Shown here: one piece after another, positions 9,454-17,470 of the stretch
Numbering within the stretch: the stretch's first letter is position 1
Layout of the letters: each line of letters opens with the position of its first letter
Source: Reyranella aquatilis
GTDB taxonomy: Bacteria; Pseudomonadota; Alphaproteobacteria; Reyranellales; Reyranellaceae
Assembly (NCBI RefSeq): GCF_020880995.1
Contig: NZ_JAJISD010000004.1
Coordinates: 186,001 to 250,000, forward strand
Length of the DNA stretch: 64,000 bases
Direction of reading: 5' to 3'
Notes under the pieces: generated by a model
What the model saw: only the letters and a program-made list of their open reading frames with translations
Database searches by the model: none
Told to the model about the DNA's origin: nothing
Program-made: the position numbers and the translations under genes

Positions 9454-10416
9454 ATGGCCAAATTCACAGCATTCGCCGCCCTCGTCGCGGCAGCGTCCGT
9501 CGCCGGCGGCGCCTCGTTCGCCCAGGCGCAGGACACCAAGGTCGCCATCGGCATCTCCGGCTGGACCGGCTTCGCGCCGATCACGCTCGCCAAGGAAGCC
9601 GGCATCTACAAGGCCAACGGCCTCGACGTCACGATCAAGAAGATCCCGCAGAAGGACCGCCACCTCGCGATCGCCTCGGGCGACCTGCAGTGCGCCGCTA
9701 CCACGGTCGAGACGTGGATCGTGTGGAACGCCAACGGCATCGCCACCACCCAGCTCTTCAAGATGGACCAGGGCATGGGCTCGGACGGCATCGTCGCCCG
9801 CAACGACATCACCAAGGTCGCGGACCTGAAGGGCAAGACCGTCGCCGCCTCGGCCCCCGGCACCAACCCGCACTTCACGCTGGCCTGGATCCTGAAGAAG
9901 AACGGCATGTCCCTGAAGGACGTGAAGCTGGTCACTCTCGAGCCGGCCCCGGCCGCCAACGCCTTCGTGACCGGCAAGGACCTCGATGCCGCCGTCACCT
10001 ACGAGCCCTATCTCAGCCTGGTGCGCGACAAGCCCGAGACCGGCAAGCTGATCGCCGATTCGCTGCAGTACCCGATGGTGTTCGACTCCTTCGGCTGCAC
10101 GCCGAAGTTCATCAAGGAGAATCCCAAGGCCGTGAAGGCGCTCACCGAGAGCTACTTCCAGGCCCTCGAGATGATCGAGAAGGACAAGCAGAAGGCCTTC
10201 ACCATCATGGGCGCCGACGTCAAGCAGACGGCCGAGCAGTTCGAGAAGTCGCAGGCCAAGATCAAGTGGGCCGACCGCGAAGCCAACAAGAAGTTCTTCA
10301 ACGGCGAGATCCAGGCCTTCAACAAGGAAGCGGCGGAACTGCTGCTGGAGATCGGCGTCATCAAGGCCAAGCCGGACAACATGGATACGTTGTTCGATAC
10401 GACCTACATCAAGTAA
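9454..10416 (+). CDS. ABC transporter substrate-binding protein (TauA/SsuA/NitT class)
   Basis: A 320-residue periplasmic receptor with a clear signal peptide (cleavage near AQAQD, residue 25). Its fold signatures suit the nitrate/taurine/sulfonate family: GWTGFAPITLAKEAGIYKAN, LQCAATTVETW and a DLKGKTVAASAPGTN block. The ligand could be a sulfonate, an amidine-like nitrogen compound or a pyrimidine precursor; sequence alone does not decide. A good Shine-Dalgarno (CAGGAG) precedes the ATG. A tract of five hairpins separates it from the permease gene, an arrangement that often raises receptor mRNA above permease mRNA. Confidence 0.93.
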   Translation: MAKFTAFAALVAAASVAGGASFAQAQDTKVAIGISGWTGFAPITLAKEAGIYKANGLDVTIKKIPQKDRHLAIASGDLQCAATTVETWIVWNANGIATTQLFKMDQGMGSDGIVARNDITKVADLKGKTVAASAPGTNPHFTLAWILKKNGMSLKDVKLVTLEPAPAANAFVTGKDLDAAVTYEPYLSLVRDKPETGKLIADSLQYPMVFDSFGCTPKFIKENPKAVKALTESYFQALEMIEKDKQKAFTIMGADVKQTAEQFEKSQAKIKWADREANKKFFNGEIQAFNKEAAELLLEIGVIKAKPDNMDTLFDTTYIK

Positions 10417-10429
10417 CGAAGCGTTCCTT

Positions 10430-10532
10430 CTCCCCCGTCATCGGGGGAGGTGCCTCGTCTTGCGAGGCGGAGGGGTCATAGGGCCCCTCCGTCGGCGCAA
10501 GACACCGACACCTCTCCATACGAATGGGGAGG
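10430..10532 (+). repeat. Five consecutive stem-loops inside the ABC operon
   Basis: Five hairpins follow one another with almost no spacing. They are CTCCCCCG/CGGGGGAG (10430-10449), GCCTCG/CGAGGC (10452-10468), GGAGGGG/CCCCTCC (10469-10490), GTCGG/CCGAC (10491-10509) and CCTCTCCAT/ATGGGGAGG (10511-10532, one G-T pair). The tract fills nearly the whole gap between receptor and permease. It could be an mRNA-stabilising or attenuating element, or an intergenic repeat copy. A shorter CCCCGT/ACGGGG hairpin occurs at 51.95 kb. Confidence 0.8.
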
Positions 10533-10550
10533 CAGGTTGAGAAGATCCGC

Positions 10551-11327
10551 ATGAAACTGCTGGTTCCCGTCAAGCGGGAGAGTCGCATCGCGCTGGGCGT
10601 TGCGTTCTTCATCTTCTTCGTCGCGCTCTGGTCCTTTCTCAGCCTGAGCGGGGCGGTGCCGAAACACTTCCTCGCCACGCCGTGGCAGACGCTGGTCTCG
10701 GGCTGGAACCTGTTCGCGACGCAGGGCTTCACACACGACGTTGGCATGACCATCTGGCGTGTCGTGGGCGGGTTCGTGCTTGCGGCCGTCATCGCCGTAC
10801 CGCTCGGCATCGCGATGGGCGTCTACAAGCCGATCGAGGCCTTCTTCGAGCCCTTCGTCTCCTTCGCCCGCTACCTGCCGGCGTCGGCATTCGTCCCGCT
10901 GCTGATCCTCTGGGTCGGGATCGGCGAGGCGCAGAAGCTCACCGTCATCTTCATCGGCTGCTTCTTCCAGCTCACCCTGATGATCGCCATGATCGTGAGC
11001 GGCACCCGCCGCGATCTCGTCGAGGCCGCCTACACGCTGGGCTGCAAGGACAGCGGTGTGATCCGCCGGGTCGTCCTGCCCGGCGCCGCCCCCGAGATCG
11101 CCGAGGCGCTGCGCCAGGTGCTGGGGCTCGGCTGGACCTACATCATCGTCGCCGAACTGATCGGCGCCTCGTCGGGTATCGGCCACATGATCACCGACAG
11201 CCAGGCGCTGATGGCCACCGACCACATCATCGCGGGCATCGTGGTGATCGGCCTGGTCGGCCTGCTCTCCGACGTGGCCTTCAAGAAGGTGAACCAGCAC
11301 CTCTTCTCGTGGAGCCTGCTGCGATGA
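10551..11327 (+). CDS. ABC transporter permease (TauC/SsuC class)
   Basis: A 258-residue inner-membrane permease with about six hydrophobic helices. The EAA-type cytoplasmic loop is seen in EAAYTLGCKDSGVIRRVVLP near residue 160. It pairs with the receptor upstream and the ATPase downstream, with which it overlaps by ATGA at 11324-11327. The start at 10551 (MKLLVPVKRES) was preferred over an in-frame ATG at 10524, which lies inside the last hairpin of the preceding tract. A weak GAGAAG precedes 10551. Confidence 0.92.
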   Translation: MKLLVPVKRESRIALGVAFFIFFVALWSFLSLSGAVPKHFLATPWQTLVSGWNLFATQGFTHDVGMTIWRVVGGFVLAAVIAVPLGIAMGVYKPIEAFFEPFVSFARYLPASAFVPLLILWVGIGEAQKLTVIFIGCFFQLTLMIAMIVSGTRRDLVEAAYTLGCKDSGVIRRVVLPGAAPEIAEALRQVLGLGWTYIIVAELIGASSGIGHMITDSQALMATDHIIAGIVVIGLVGLLSDVAFKKVNQHLFSWSLLR

Positions 11328-12106
11328 GCCGCCTTTCGATCCGCGGCGTCTCCAAGACCTTCCCCGGACACAAGCGCAACGTCCCGCCGACCCAGGCGCT
11401 GTTGCCCATCGACCTCGAGGTCGGCGACAACGATTTCATCACCGTGCTGGGGCCCTCGGGCTGCGGCAAGTCCACCCTGCTGCGCCTGGTCGCCGGACTG
11501 GAGACGCCGACCGCCGGCGAGATCCAGCTCGATGGCACGAACATCGTGGGTGCGGGCGCCGATCGCGGCGTGGTGTTCCAGAGCTACACGCTCTTTCCCT
11601 GGCTGAACGTACGCCAGAACATCTGCTTCGGGCTGCGCGAGAAGGGCATGAAGCTTTCGGAGCAGCGCGAGATCAGCGACCGCTTCATCGCCCAGGTCGG
11701 CCTGCGCGGCTTCGAGGATCATTTCCCCAAGCAGCTTTCCGGCGGCATGCAGCAGCGGGTGGCGATCGCCCGTGCGCTGGCCAACGATCCGAAGATCCTG
11801 TTGCTCGACGAACCGTTCGGCGCGCTCGACAACCAGACCCGCGTGCTGATGCAGGAGTTGCTGCTGGGAATCTGGGAGCAGGCGCAGAAGACGGTGATGT
11901 TCATCACCCACGACATCGACGAGGCCATCTTCATGGCAAGCCGCGTCGTCGTGTTCAGCGCCCGCCCGGGCCGCATCAAGACCGAGCTGGCCGTCGACCT
12001 GCCGCATCCGCGGCACTACACGGTCAAGACGACGCCCGAGTTCATGGCGCTGAAGGCTCGACTCACCGAGGAGATCCGGGTCGAAGCCATCGCCGCGGAT
12101 CACTGA
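11324..12106 (+). CDS. ABC transporter ATP-binding protein (TauB/SsuB class)
   Basis: A 260-residue ATPase energising import by the adjacent permease. Walker A is GPSGCGKST near residue 45, the Q-loop is VFQSYTLFPW, the signature is LSGGMQQRVAIARAL, Walker B is ILLLDEPFGALD and the H-loop is FITHDIDEA. The DIDEAIFMASRVVVFSARPGR stretch is characteristic of the nitrate/sulfonate/taurine group. The start codon overlaps the permease stop (ATGA), indicating translational coupling. The HutC-type regulator follows after 7 bases. Confidence 0.95.
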   Translation: MSRLSIRGVSKTFPGHKRNVPPTQALLPIDLEVGDNDFITVLGPSGCGKSTLLRLVAGLETPTAGEIQLDGTNIVGAGADRGVVFQSYTLFPWLNVRQNICFGLREKGMKLSEQREISDRFIAQVGLRGFEDHFPKQLSGGMQQRVAIARALANDPKILLLDEPFGALDNQTRVLMQELLLGIWEQAQKTVMFITHDIDEAIFMASRVVVFSARPGRIKTELAVDLPHPRHYTVKTTPEFMALKARLTEEIRVEAIAADH

Positions 12107-12113
12107 GGGACCG

Positions 12114-12839
12114 ATGGAACCGACCGCGCTCTACCAGCAGGTCGAGGACTATATCGTGCGCCACATTCAGGACGGATCGTGGCCGCCCGGCCATCGCCTG
12201 CCCTCGGAGCACGAACTGGTGAGCCGGTTCGGCATGTCGCGGATGACCGTGAACCGCGCGCTGCGCGACCTCGTCCAGCAGGGTCGCATCGTGCGGGTGG
12301 CCGGCGTCGGCAGCTTCGTGGCCGAGGACAAGCCGCAATCGACCCTGCTGCACATCGCCAGCATCGCCCGCGAGGTCCGCCAGCGCGGCCACGACTACCG
12401 CTGCGCCCTGATATCCGCCGAGCGCGTCGCAGCGCCCGGGGAGATCGCCGCCTGGCTCGGCCTGCGCTCGGGGCAGTCGGTCTTCCATACAGTGTGCCTT
12501 CACCTCGAGAACGAGGTGCCCGTCCAGTTCGAGGACCGCTACGTCAACCCACAGGTGGTGCCCGACTTCCTCGATCAGGATTTCAGCGCCGTGCCCCCGG
12601 GCGAGTACCTGGTGCAGAACGTGCCGTTCGACGAGATCGAGCATGTGGTGGATGCGGTGCTGCCGACGGCGGAACAGGCGCATCGCCTGCAGATCGAGTC
12701 CTCGGAGCCCTGCCTGATGCTGACGCGGCGCACTTGGACGCGAACGACGCCGGTCACGATGGTGCGCTGCCTGCACCCGTCGTCACGCTACCGGCTGGGC
12801 TGCCGCTTCGATGCGGTGGGAAATCAGCGGCTGGGCTGA
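12114..12839 (+). CDS. HutC-type GntR transcriptional regulator
   Basis: A 241-residue repressor of the HutC subfamily. The N-terminal winged helix (residues about 8-75) contains PSEHELVSRFGMSRMTVNR and GVGSFVAEDKPQ. The C-terminal UTRA ligand domain has RGHDYRC, VPVQFEDRYVNP and EHVVDAVLPT, closely resembling histidine-utilisation repressors. In that family urocanate releases the protein from DNA. No hut enzymes are in the window, so the effector may instead be the solute carried by the ABC system. As the last gene of the dioxygenase-ABC operon it probably autoregulates through the dyad at 8565-8586. Confidence 0.9.
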   Translation: MEPTALYQQVEDYIVRHIQDGSWPPGHRLPSEHELVSRFGMSRMTVNRALRDLVQQGRIVRVAGVGSFVAEDKPQSTLLHIASIAREVRQRGHDYRCALISAERVAAPGEIAAWLGLRSGQSVFHTVCLHLENEVPVQFEDRYVNPQVVPDFLDQDFSAVPPGEYLVQNVPFDEIEHVVDAVLPTAEQAHRLQIESSEPCLMLTRRTWTRTTPVTMVRCLHPSSRYRLGCRFDAVGNQRLG

Positions 12840-12985
12840 GGTGCCGTCACGGCGGTGAGCGCGGCCCACGACCGCGAGGCCTGCTGCGCCCAGAGCGCCC
12901 GCTTCATCGCCGCTTCCAGACGCTCGCGCGCGGCCTTGTCGGCCGCTTCGGCCACGTCTTCAGGCAGGAGATGATCGCGGGGCAT
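12824..12985 (-). CDS. Small hypothetical protein (53 residues)
   Basis: A short charged, helical frame, MPRDHLLPEDVAEAADKAAR then a Trp/Ala-rich tail. It begins 43 bases after the DUF1028 stop on the same strand and overlaps the end of the convergent regulator gene by 16 bases. It has an even amphipathic pattern rather than the Arg/Pro-rich look of shadow frames here, so it may be real, cotranscribed with the DUF1028 gene. An alternative start at 13021 would add 12 residues. No family recognised. Confidence 0.4.
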   Translation of the reverse strand: MPRDHLLPEDVAEAADKAARERLEAAMKRALWAQQASRSWAALTAVTAPQPSR

Positions 12986-13028
12986 GCGGACCAAACGTCC
13001 GCGCCCGCGAAATAGTTGCACAGGCCGG

Positions 13029-13709
13029 TCAGGCGTTCGCGAGTTTCAGGCCCGGCGGCGGCACGGCCGCCTCGGGATCGACGGCACGGATCACGTAGGC
13101 ATGGGCTTCGGGCTCGTATTTCTCCCAGAGCCGGGCCAGTTCGGCGATCGGCCGGGCATGGTCGTCGGCGCGCAGGTCGACATAGGGGAAGGACTCCCGG
13201 TCGACCACCAGCAGGGCGGCCGAGGTCACGGGCTGGAACTCCCCGCCCGCTTCTTCGCCGGCCGCGAGCGCATCGAGCAGGCGGCGGGCCAGCGGCTGCT
13301 CCGGCTGCGCCTCGAAGGCGCCCACCATGGCCTGCGGCAGTGACGCGGAGCGCACGATGTTGGCGATGGCGGCGCAATCCCGGCCCTGCGCCTCGCCGCG
13401 CTCGGCGCGGACGTTGGCGCCCGAATAGACCGCGGTCCGGCCGGCGGCATCGATCAGCGCCAGTTGCCGCCAGTGGCGATGCGGTGTCGCCGCGACCACG
13501 GCCTGCATGGCCTCCGGTGCCGAGAAGCCATGGGCCAGCAGATCCAGCGCCAGCGGCCCGAGCCTCGGATCGGTGCGATGCTGCGTCAGCGCCGCACCGA
13601 TGCCCGCGCGCGCATGCGAGCAGCGCGAGCCCACGGAGATCGACGAGGTGGTGACGACCGCCCCCAGCATCCCGGTGCGGGCACAGCGTCCAACGAGCGA
13701 GAAGGTCAT
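13029..13709 (-). CDS. DUF1028 family protein (Ntn-hydrolase fold)
   Basis: A 226-residue member of DUF1028, a family predicted to adopt the N-terminal-nucleophile hydrolase fold. It has the typical MTFSLVGRCARTGMLGAVVT opening, SVGSRC, then RQLALIDAAGRTAVYSGAN and GRDCAAIANIV blocks, ending in a Trp-containing YEPEAHAYVIRAVDP segment. Members often sit with peptidase or amidase genes and are suspected amidohydrolases, though no reaction is established. Here it lies beside the nitrogen-related transporter and regulator. The start at 13709 is the first conserved methionine. Confidence 0.9.
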   Translation of the reverse strand: MTFSLVGRCARTGMLGAVVTTSSISVGSRCSHARAGIGAALTQHRTDPRLGPLALDLLAHGFSAPEAMQAVVAATPHRHWRQLALIDAAGRTAVYSGANVRAERGEAQGRDCAAIANIVRSASLPQAMVGAFEAQPEQPLARRLLDALAAGEEAGGEFQPVTSAALLVVDRESFPYVDLRADDHARPIAELARLWEKYEPEAHAYVIRAVDPEAAVPPPGLKLANA

Positions 13710-13737
13710 GGCGGTATCCCTCTTTGAGCAACCCGTT

Positions 13738-14134
13738 GATGGGTAACACCAAAGACTGGGAGGATGGGTAACTGTTTCGGTTGGGCCTTACGGTCGATGA
13801 TGCCGAGATCGACGCCGCGGAAGCGCAGGATCCGGTCGCCGAGGTCGGTCTCGGCGGCGTCGACCGGCTCGCCGATCAAGGACCCGCTGATGAACATGAG
13901 GACTTGCGAAGGCCCCAACTCGGTTGCCGGCAGCGTAGACCCAGGATCATGATCACAACGCCCGCCTTGATCTTGTGGGGCATGTTGTACGGCACGTACG
14001 TCCGGTTCACCAGCCAAGCCGCCATGGACCTCAAACGCTCGTCCATCGTACAGGCCTCGCTCCACAGCATCGGCGGTTCTCCCGTCGACGATGAAACCTG
14101 TCACCGATCCTCCCGGACTACTCCGTTGCCCATC
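13738..14134 (-). pseudogene. Degraded IS481-type transposase remnant
   Basis: Fragments of an IS481-like DDE transposase persist on the minus strand in different frames. An N-terminal piece MLWSEACTMDERLR begins at 14070, and a C-terminal piece MFISGSLIGEPVDAAETDLG, ending in LGIIDRK, lies near 13770-13910. The HTH and DDE core are missing. GATGGGTAAC (13738-13747, repeated at 13763-13772) faces GTTGCCCATC (14125-14134), a 9/10 inverted match that could mark the element ends. This fills the otherwise gene-free 13710-14193 gap. The family call rests on remembered motif similarity. Confidence 0.5.
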
Positions 14135-14193
14135 TACCCGATGCGCACCCTTCGACTACCTCCCTCGCTTTACGGGGGCGGAAGGCTGCATCT

Positions 14194-14664
14194 CTAACGC
14201 CGCTCTCTGAAGAAGGCGCGCAGCAACTCCCCCGCCTCGCGTTCGCCCACACCGGGATAGAGCTCCGGGCGATGATGGCAGGTGGGCTGATCGAAGATGC
14301 GCGGGCCCTGCTCGATGCCGCCGCCCTTGGGATCGCTGGCACCCCAATAGACGCGACGCAGGCGCGCGAAGGAAATGGCCTGGGCGCACATCGGGCACGG
14401 CTCCAGGGTGACGTAGAGGTCGCAGCCGACGAGCCGTGGCGAGCCCAGCACGGCGGCGGCAGCCCGGATCGCCAGCAGCTCGGCATGGGCGGTCGGGTCC
14501 TTCAGCTCCTCGGTGCGGTTGCCGGCTTCGGCCAGCACCGCGCCCTCCGGCCCCACGATCACGCAACCGATCGGCACCTCTCCGCGCGCGCCGGCGGCGC
14601 GGGCGGCGGCAAGGGCGCGGTCCATCGGCGTCATGGAAGGCGGGGGTTCGGCGGCATCCGGCAT
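14194..14664 (-). CDS. tadA: tRNA-specific adenosine deaminase
   Basis: A 156-residue zinc deaminase converting A34 to inosine in tRNA-Arg(ACG), a normally essential wobble modification. The zinc/catalytic motif HAE is in TAHAELLAIR near residue 64, and PCxxC is in LEPCPMCAQA near 96. The C-terminal DPKGGGIEQG and FFRERR resemble TadA rather than cytosine or guanine deaminases. The start at 14664 gives the usual length; longer in-frame starts extend into the divergent gene. It faces the peptidase C26 and rluB-like operon across about 50 bases. Confidence 0.92.
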   Translation of the reverse strand: MPDAAEPPPSMTPMDRALAAARAAGARGEVPIGCVIVGPEGAVLAEAGNRTEELKDPTAHAELLAIRAAAAVLGSPRLVGCDLYVTLEPCPMCAQAISFARLRRVYWGASDPKGGGIEQGPRIFDQPTCHHRPELYPGVGEREAGELLRAFFRERR

Positions 14665-14713
14665 CGTGGCCGCACTATAGCGCGCGGCGGCGCACGCGCG
14701 TATCTTGGCCCGC

Positions 14714-15430
14714 ATGCCCCGTCCCCTGATCGGAGTCACCCTGGATGCTGAAAAGCCAGGCGGATACTCCAAGTTTCCCTGGTACGCGCTGCGCCAGAAC
14801 TACCTCGACGCGATCGACGCGGCGGGGGGCCTGGCGGTGGCGCTGCCGCACGAGCCCGACCGGGTCGCCGACTATCTGGAGCGCATCGATGCGCTGGTCG
14901 TGACCGGCGGCGCCTTCGACGTCGACCCGTCCTACTATGGCGGCGGAGCGAAGCATTCGACGGTGGTCACCAAGGACCGCCGCACCGCCTTCGAGTTCGG
15001 CGTCACCAAGGGGGCGCTTGCGCAGAACAAGCCCGTTCTGGGCATCTGCGGCGGCCAGCAGCTGCTGCATGTCGTGCTGGGCGGCAAGCTGATCCAGCAC
15101 ATCCCCGACACGATCGCCCAGCCGCTGGCACACGAGCAGCCCAACCCGCGCAATGAGCCCGGCCATGTCGTGAGGGTGGCCCGAGGCACGCAGCTGCACG
15201 GCATCGTCGGCGCCGAGGAGCTGCAGGTGAACAGCGCCCATCACCAGGCCGCCGCCGACCAGCCCGCGGGCGTCGTCGTGAACGCCGTCGCGCCGGACGG
15301 CGTCATCGAGGGCATCGAGGCGCCGGCCTACCGCTTTTGCATCGGCGTGCAGTGGCATCCCGAGTTCCATATCTCGGAGGGCGACGCGAAACTGTTCCGC
15401 GCCTTCCTGGGAGCGGCGGCCGCACGATGA
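14714..15430 (+). CDS. Gamma-glutamyl-gamma-aminobutyrate hydrolase family (peptidase C26)
   Basis: A 238-residue class I glutamine-amidotransferase-like hydrolase related to PuuD. The nucleophile cysteine is in VLGICGGQQLLHVVLGG near residue 109, and the His-Glu pair is in GVQWHPEFH near 217. A further block, EELQVNSAHHQA, is also typical. The family hydrolyses gamma-glutamyl amides such as gamma-glutamyl-GABA or polyglutamates. The ATG at 14714 starts MPRPLIGVTL; a TTG at 14705 is possible. Its stop overlaps the start of the pseudouridine synthase gene (ATGA), so it is translated in the same operon although functionally unrelated. Confidence 0.9.
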   Translation: MPRPLIGVTLDAEKPGGYSKFPWYALRQNYLDAIDAAGGLAVALPHEPDRVADYLERIDALVVTGGAFDVDPSYYGGGAKHSTVVTKDRRTAFEFGVTKGALAQNKPVLGICGGQQLLHVVLGGKLIQHIPDTIAQPLAHEQPNPRNEPGHVVRVARGTQLHGIVGAEELQVNSAHHQAAADQPAGVVVNAVAPDGVIEGIEAPAYRFCIGVQWHPEFHISEGDAKLFRAFLGAAAAR

Positions 15431-16236
15431 GCGAAGCACCCGTCAAGGAAGGCGAGCGCATCGCCAAGCGCCTCGCGCGCGCCGGCCTGTGCTCGCGCCG
15501 CGATGCCGAGCGCTGGATCGAGGCCGGCCGAGTCAAGGTCGACGGCAAGGTGCTGGAGACGCCCGCCTGCGTCGTCACCGAAAGGAGTGTCATCGAGGTC
15601 GACGGCAAAGTGCTGGGCACCCCCGAACGGGCGCGCATGTGGCGCTACCACAAGCCGCCAGGCGAGATGGTGACGGCGCGCGATCCCGAGGGCCGGCGCA
15701 CCATCTTCGATTCGCTGCCGAAGAGCCTGCCGCGCGTGGTCACGATCGGCCGCCTCGACTTTTTCTCCGAAGGGCTGCTGCTGCTGACAAACGACGGCGG
15801 CCTGGCGCGCCAGCTCGAACTGCCGGCCAATGGCTGGAAGCGCCGCTATCGGGCCCGCGTGCACGGCAACGTCGACGAGGCCAAGCTCGCCGATCTCGCC
15901 AACGGCATCACCATCGAGGGCGTGCGCTACGGCTCGATCCAGGCCAGCCTCGACCGGCAGCAACGGTCCAACGCCTGGATCGATATCACGCTGACCGAGG
16001 GCAAGAACCGCGAGGTGCGCCGCGTACTGGCCCATCTCGAACTGCCGGTGGTGCGCCTGATCCGTGTGGCCTTCGGGCCGTTCCATCTGGGTGAACTCGA
16101 GCGCGGCCTGGTCGACGAGATCCCGCCGCAGGCTCTGGAGAACCTGCTGGGCGTGAAGCGTCCGCCACGCAAGGAAGGCTGGGCCAAGCCGAAGCCCAAA
16201 CCGGCCCCGCCCCACGCCAAGCGCCGGCGGACCTGA
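15427..16236 (+). CDS. Ribosomal pseudouridine synthase, RluB/RsuA family
   Basis: A 269-residue enzyme that isomerises uridine in rRNA (large-subunit position 2605 in E. coli RluB). The S4 RNA-binding domain opens with RIAKRLARAGLCSRRDAERW. The catalytic aspartate is in the GRLDFFSEGLLLLTNDG motif near residue 114. EGKNREVRRVLAHLEL is the conserved C-terminal block. The basic tail after residue 250 (KPKPKPAPPHAKRRRT) is an RNA-binding extension. Start and stop overlap the neighbouring genes (ATGA at 15427; TGATG at 16234), indicating tight coupling with rsmD. Confidence 0.92.
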   Translation: MSEAPVKEGERIAKRLARAGLCSRRDAERWIEAGRVKVDGKVLETPACVVTERSVIEVDGKVLGTPERARMWRYHKPPGEMVTARDPEGRRTIFDSLPKSLPRVVTIGRLDFFSEGLLLLTNDGGLARQLELPANGWKRRYRARVHGNVDEAKLADLANGITIEGVRYGSIQASLDRQQRSNAWIDITLTEGKNREVRRVLAHLELPVVRLIRVAFGPFHLGELERGLVDEIPPQALENLLGVKRPPRKEGWAKPKPKPAPPHAKRRRT

Positions 16237-16817
16237 TGATCCGGATCATCGGCGGCAAGCATCGCGGGCGCATGCTCGAAACGCCGCCGGGCGACGCGAC
16301 GCGCCCGACCTCCAATCGCGCCCGGGAATCGCTGTTCAACGTGCTGATGCATGCGCGCTGGCGCGACAGCGCGGAGGATGGCGGCACCTCACCGCTGATC
16401 GACGCGCGCGTGCTCGATTCCTATGCCGGCTCCGGCGCGCTGGGGCTGGAAGCGCTGTCGCGCGGCGCGACCCATGTGACGTTCCTGGACAACGAGGCCA
16501 ACGCGATCAAGACGATCGGCGAGAATCTGCGCACGCTCGGCGAAGCCGGCGCGGCCAAGGTCGTGCGCGCAGACGCCACGCGGCCGCCGCCCTGCCGCGA
16601 GCCCTGCGATCTCGTCTTCCTCGATCCGCCCTACCGCTCGGGCCAGGCGTCCGCCGCCATCGCGGCCCTTGCCGCCGCGGGCTGGATGTCGCCGGGCTGC
16701 GTCGTCACAGTCGAACTCGCGCACAATGAGGACATGATCGCGCCCGAAGGCTTCGAGACGATCGACGAGCGGCGTTACGGCGCCGCCAAGATCGTCATTC
16801 TGAAGCGGGGTCCGTGA
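16236..16817 (+). CDS. rsmD: 16S rRNA (guanine966-N2)-methyltransferase
   Basis: A 193-residue SAM-dependent methyltransferase acting on 16S rRNA during small-subunit assembly. It starts MIRIIGGKHRGRML with the RPTSNRARESLFN substrate-binding block. The SAM motif is LDSYAGSGALGLEALSRGA, and the catalytic motif IV is LVFLDPPYRSG near residue 128. Length matches the family. The ATG shares its A with the TGA stop of the pseudouridine synthase gene. Confidence 0.95.
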   Translation: MIRIIGGKHRGRMLETPPGDATRPTSNRARESLFNVLMHARWRDSAEDGGTSPLIDARVLDSYAGSGALGLEALSRGATHVTFLDNEANAIKTIGENLRTLGEAGAAKVVRADATRPPPCREPCDLVFLDPPYRSGQASAAIAALAAAGWMSPGCVVTVELAHNEDMIAPEGFETIDERRYGAAKIVILKRGP

Positions 16818-16827
16818 GGCGCGTCCG

Positions 16828-17439
16828 GTGAAACTGACGGCCCCGCTCTACATGCTGCGGCACGGCGAGACCGTGTGGAACACCGAACGCCGCATGCAGG
16901 GCAGCAAGAACTCCGACCTCACGCCGCGCGGCCGCGTGCAGGCGCTGGCGATGGGCCGCACGCTGAAGGCCGAACTCGACCGCGAGCCCGGCCCCACGAT
17001 CTTCCTGCGCAGCCCGCTCGGCCGCACGCGCGAGACGTCGGAGATCATCGGCCGCGAACTGGGCATCGCCTCTTCCGAGTGGCGCGACGACATGCGGCTG
17101 GCCGAACTCTCCTACGGCACCTGGGAGGGCTTCTCCTGGGCCGAGATCGAGATCGATCATCCGACGGCGATGGCCGACTGGCGCGCCGATCCGCACGGCT
17201 ACTGCCCGCCCGGTGGCGAGACGCACATCGACCTGCGCCGCCGCTGCGAGGCGGTGCTGACCGAGATCGCGACGTCGGGCCTGCGCACCGTCGTGGTGAG
17301 CCATGGCGTCAGCGGCGCCGTCGTGCGCGGTCTCAATCTCGGGCTCGATGCACGCGCCATGTTCGTTCTGGAGAAGCCGCAGGATGCGTTCTTCCGATTG
17401 ATAGCCGGCAGCGAAGAACGCATCGCCTGCGATCTGTGA
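16828..17439 (+). CDS. Histidine phosphatase superfamily protein (phosphoglycerate-mutase-like)
   Basis: A 203-residue member with the phosphohistidine motif in MLRHGETVWNTERRMQG (residues 9-25), LTPRGR and the second catalytic histidine in VVSHGVSGAVVRG. It may dephosphorylate a small sugar phosphate or nucleotide; general phosphoglycerate mutase activity is less likely for this short form. The start is GTG at 16828, because the next ATG (16852) would remove the strand before the RHG motif. It follows rsmD by 10 bases. Confidence 0.88.
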   Translation: MKLTAPLYMLRHGETVWNTERRMQGSKNSDLTPRGRVQALAMGRTLKAELDREPGPTIFLRSPLGRTRETSEIIGRELGIASSEWRDDMRLAELSYGTWEGFSWAEIEIDHPTAMADWRADPHGYCPPGGETHIDLRRRCEAVLTEIATSGLRTVVVSHGVSGAVVRGLNLGLDARAMFVLEKPQDAFFRLIAGSEERIACDL

Positions 17440-17470
17440 ACGAGGGTCGCTGCCGGTTATAAGCCGCGGC

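Noticed and set aside
12904-13752. 282-codon minus-strand frame overlapping the DUF1028 gene
   Set aside because: The DUF1028 frame (13029-13709) carries the family blocks; this one is its Arg/Gly/Ala-rich shadow.
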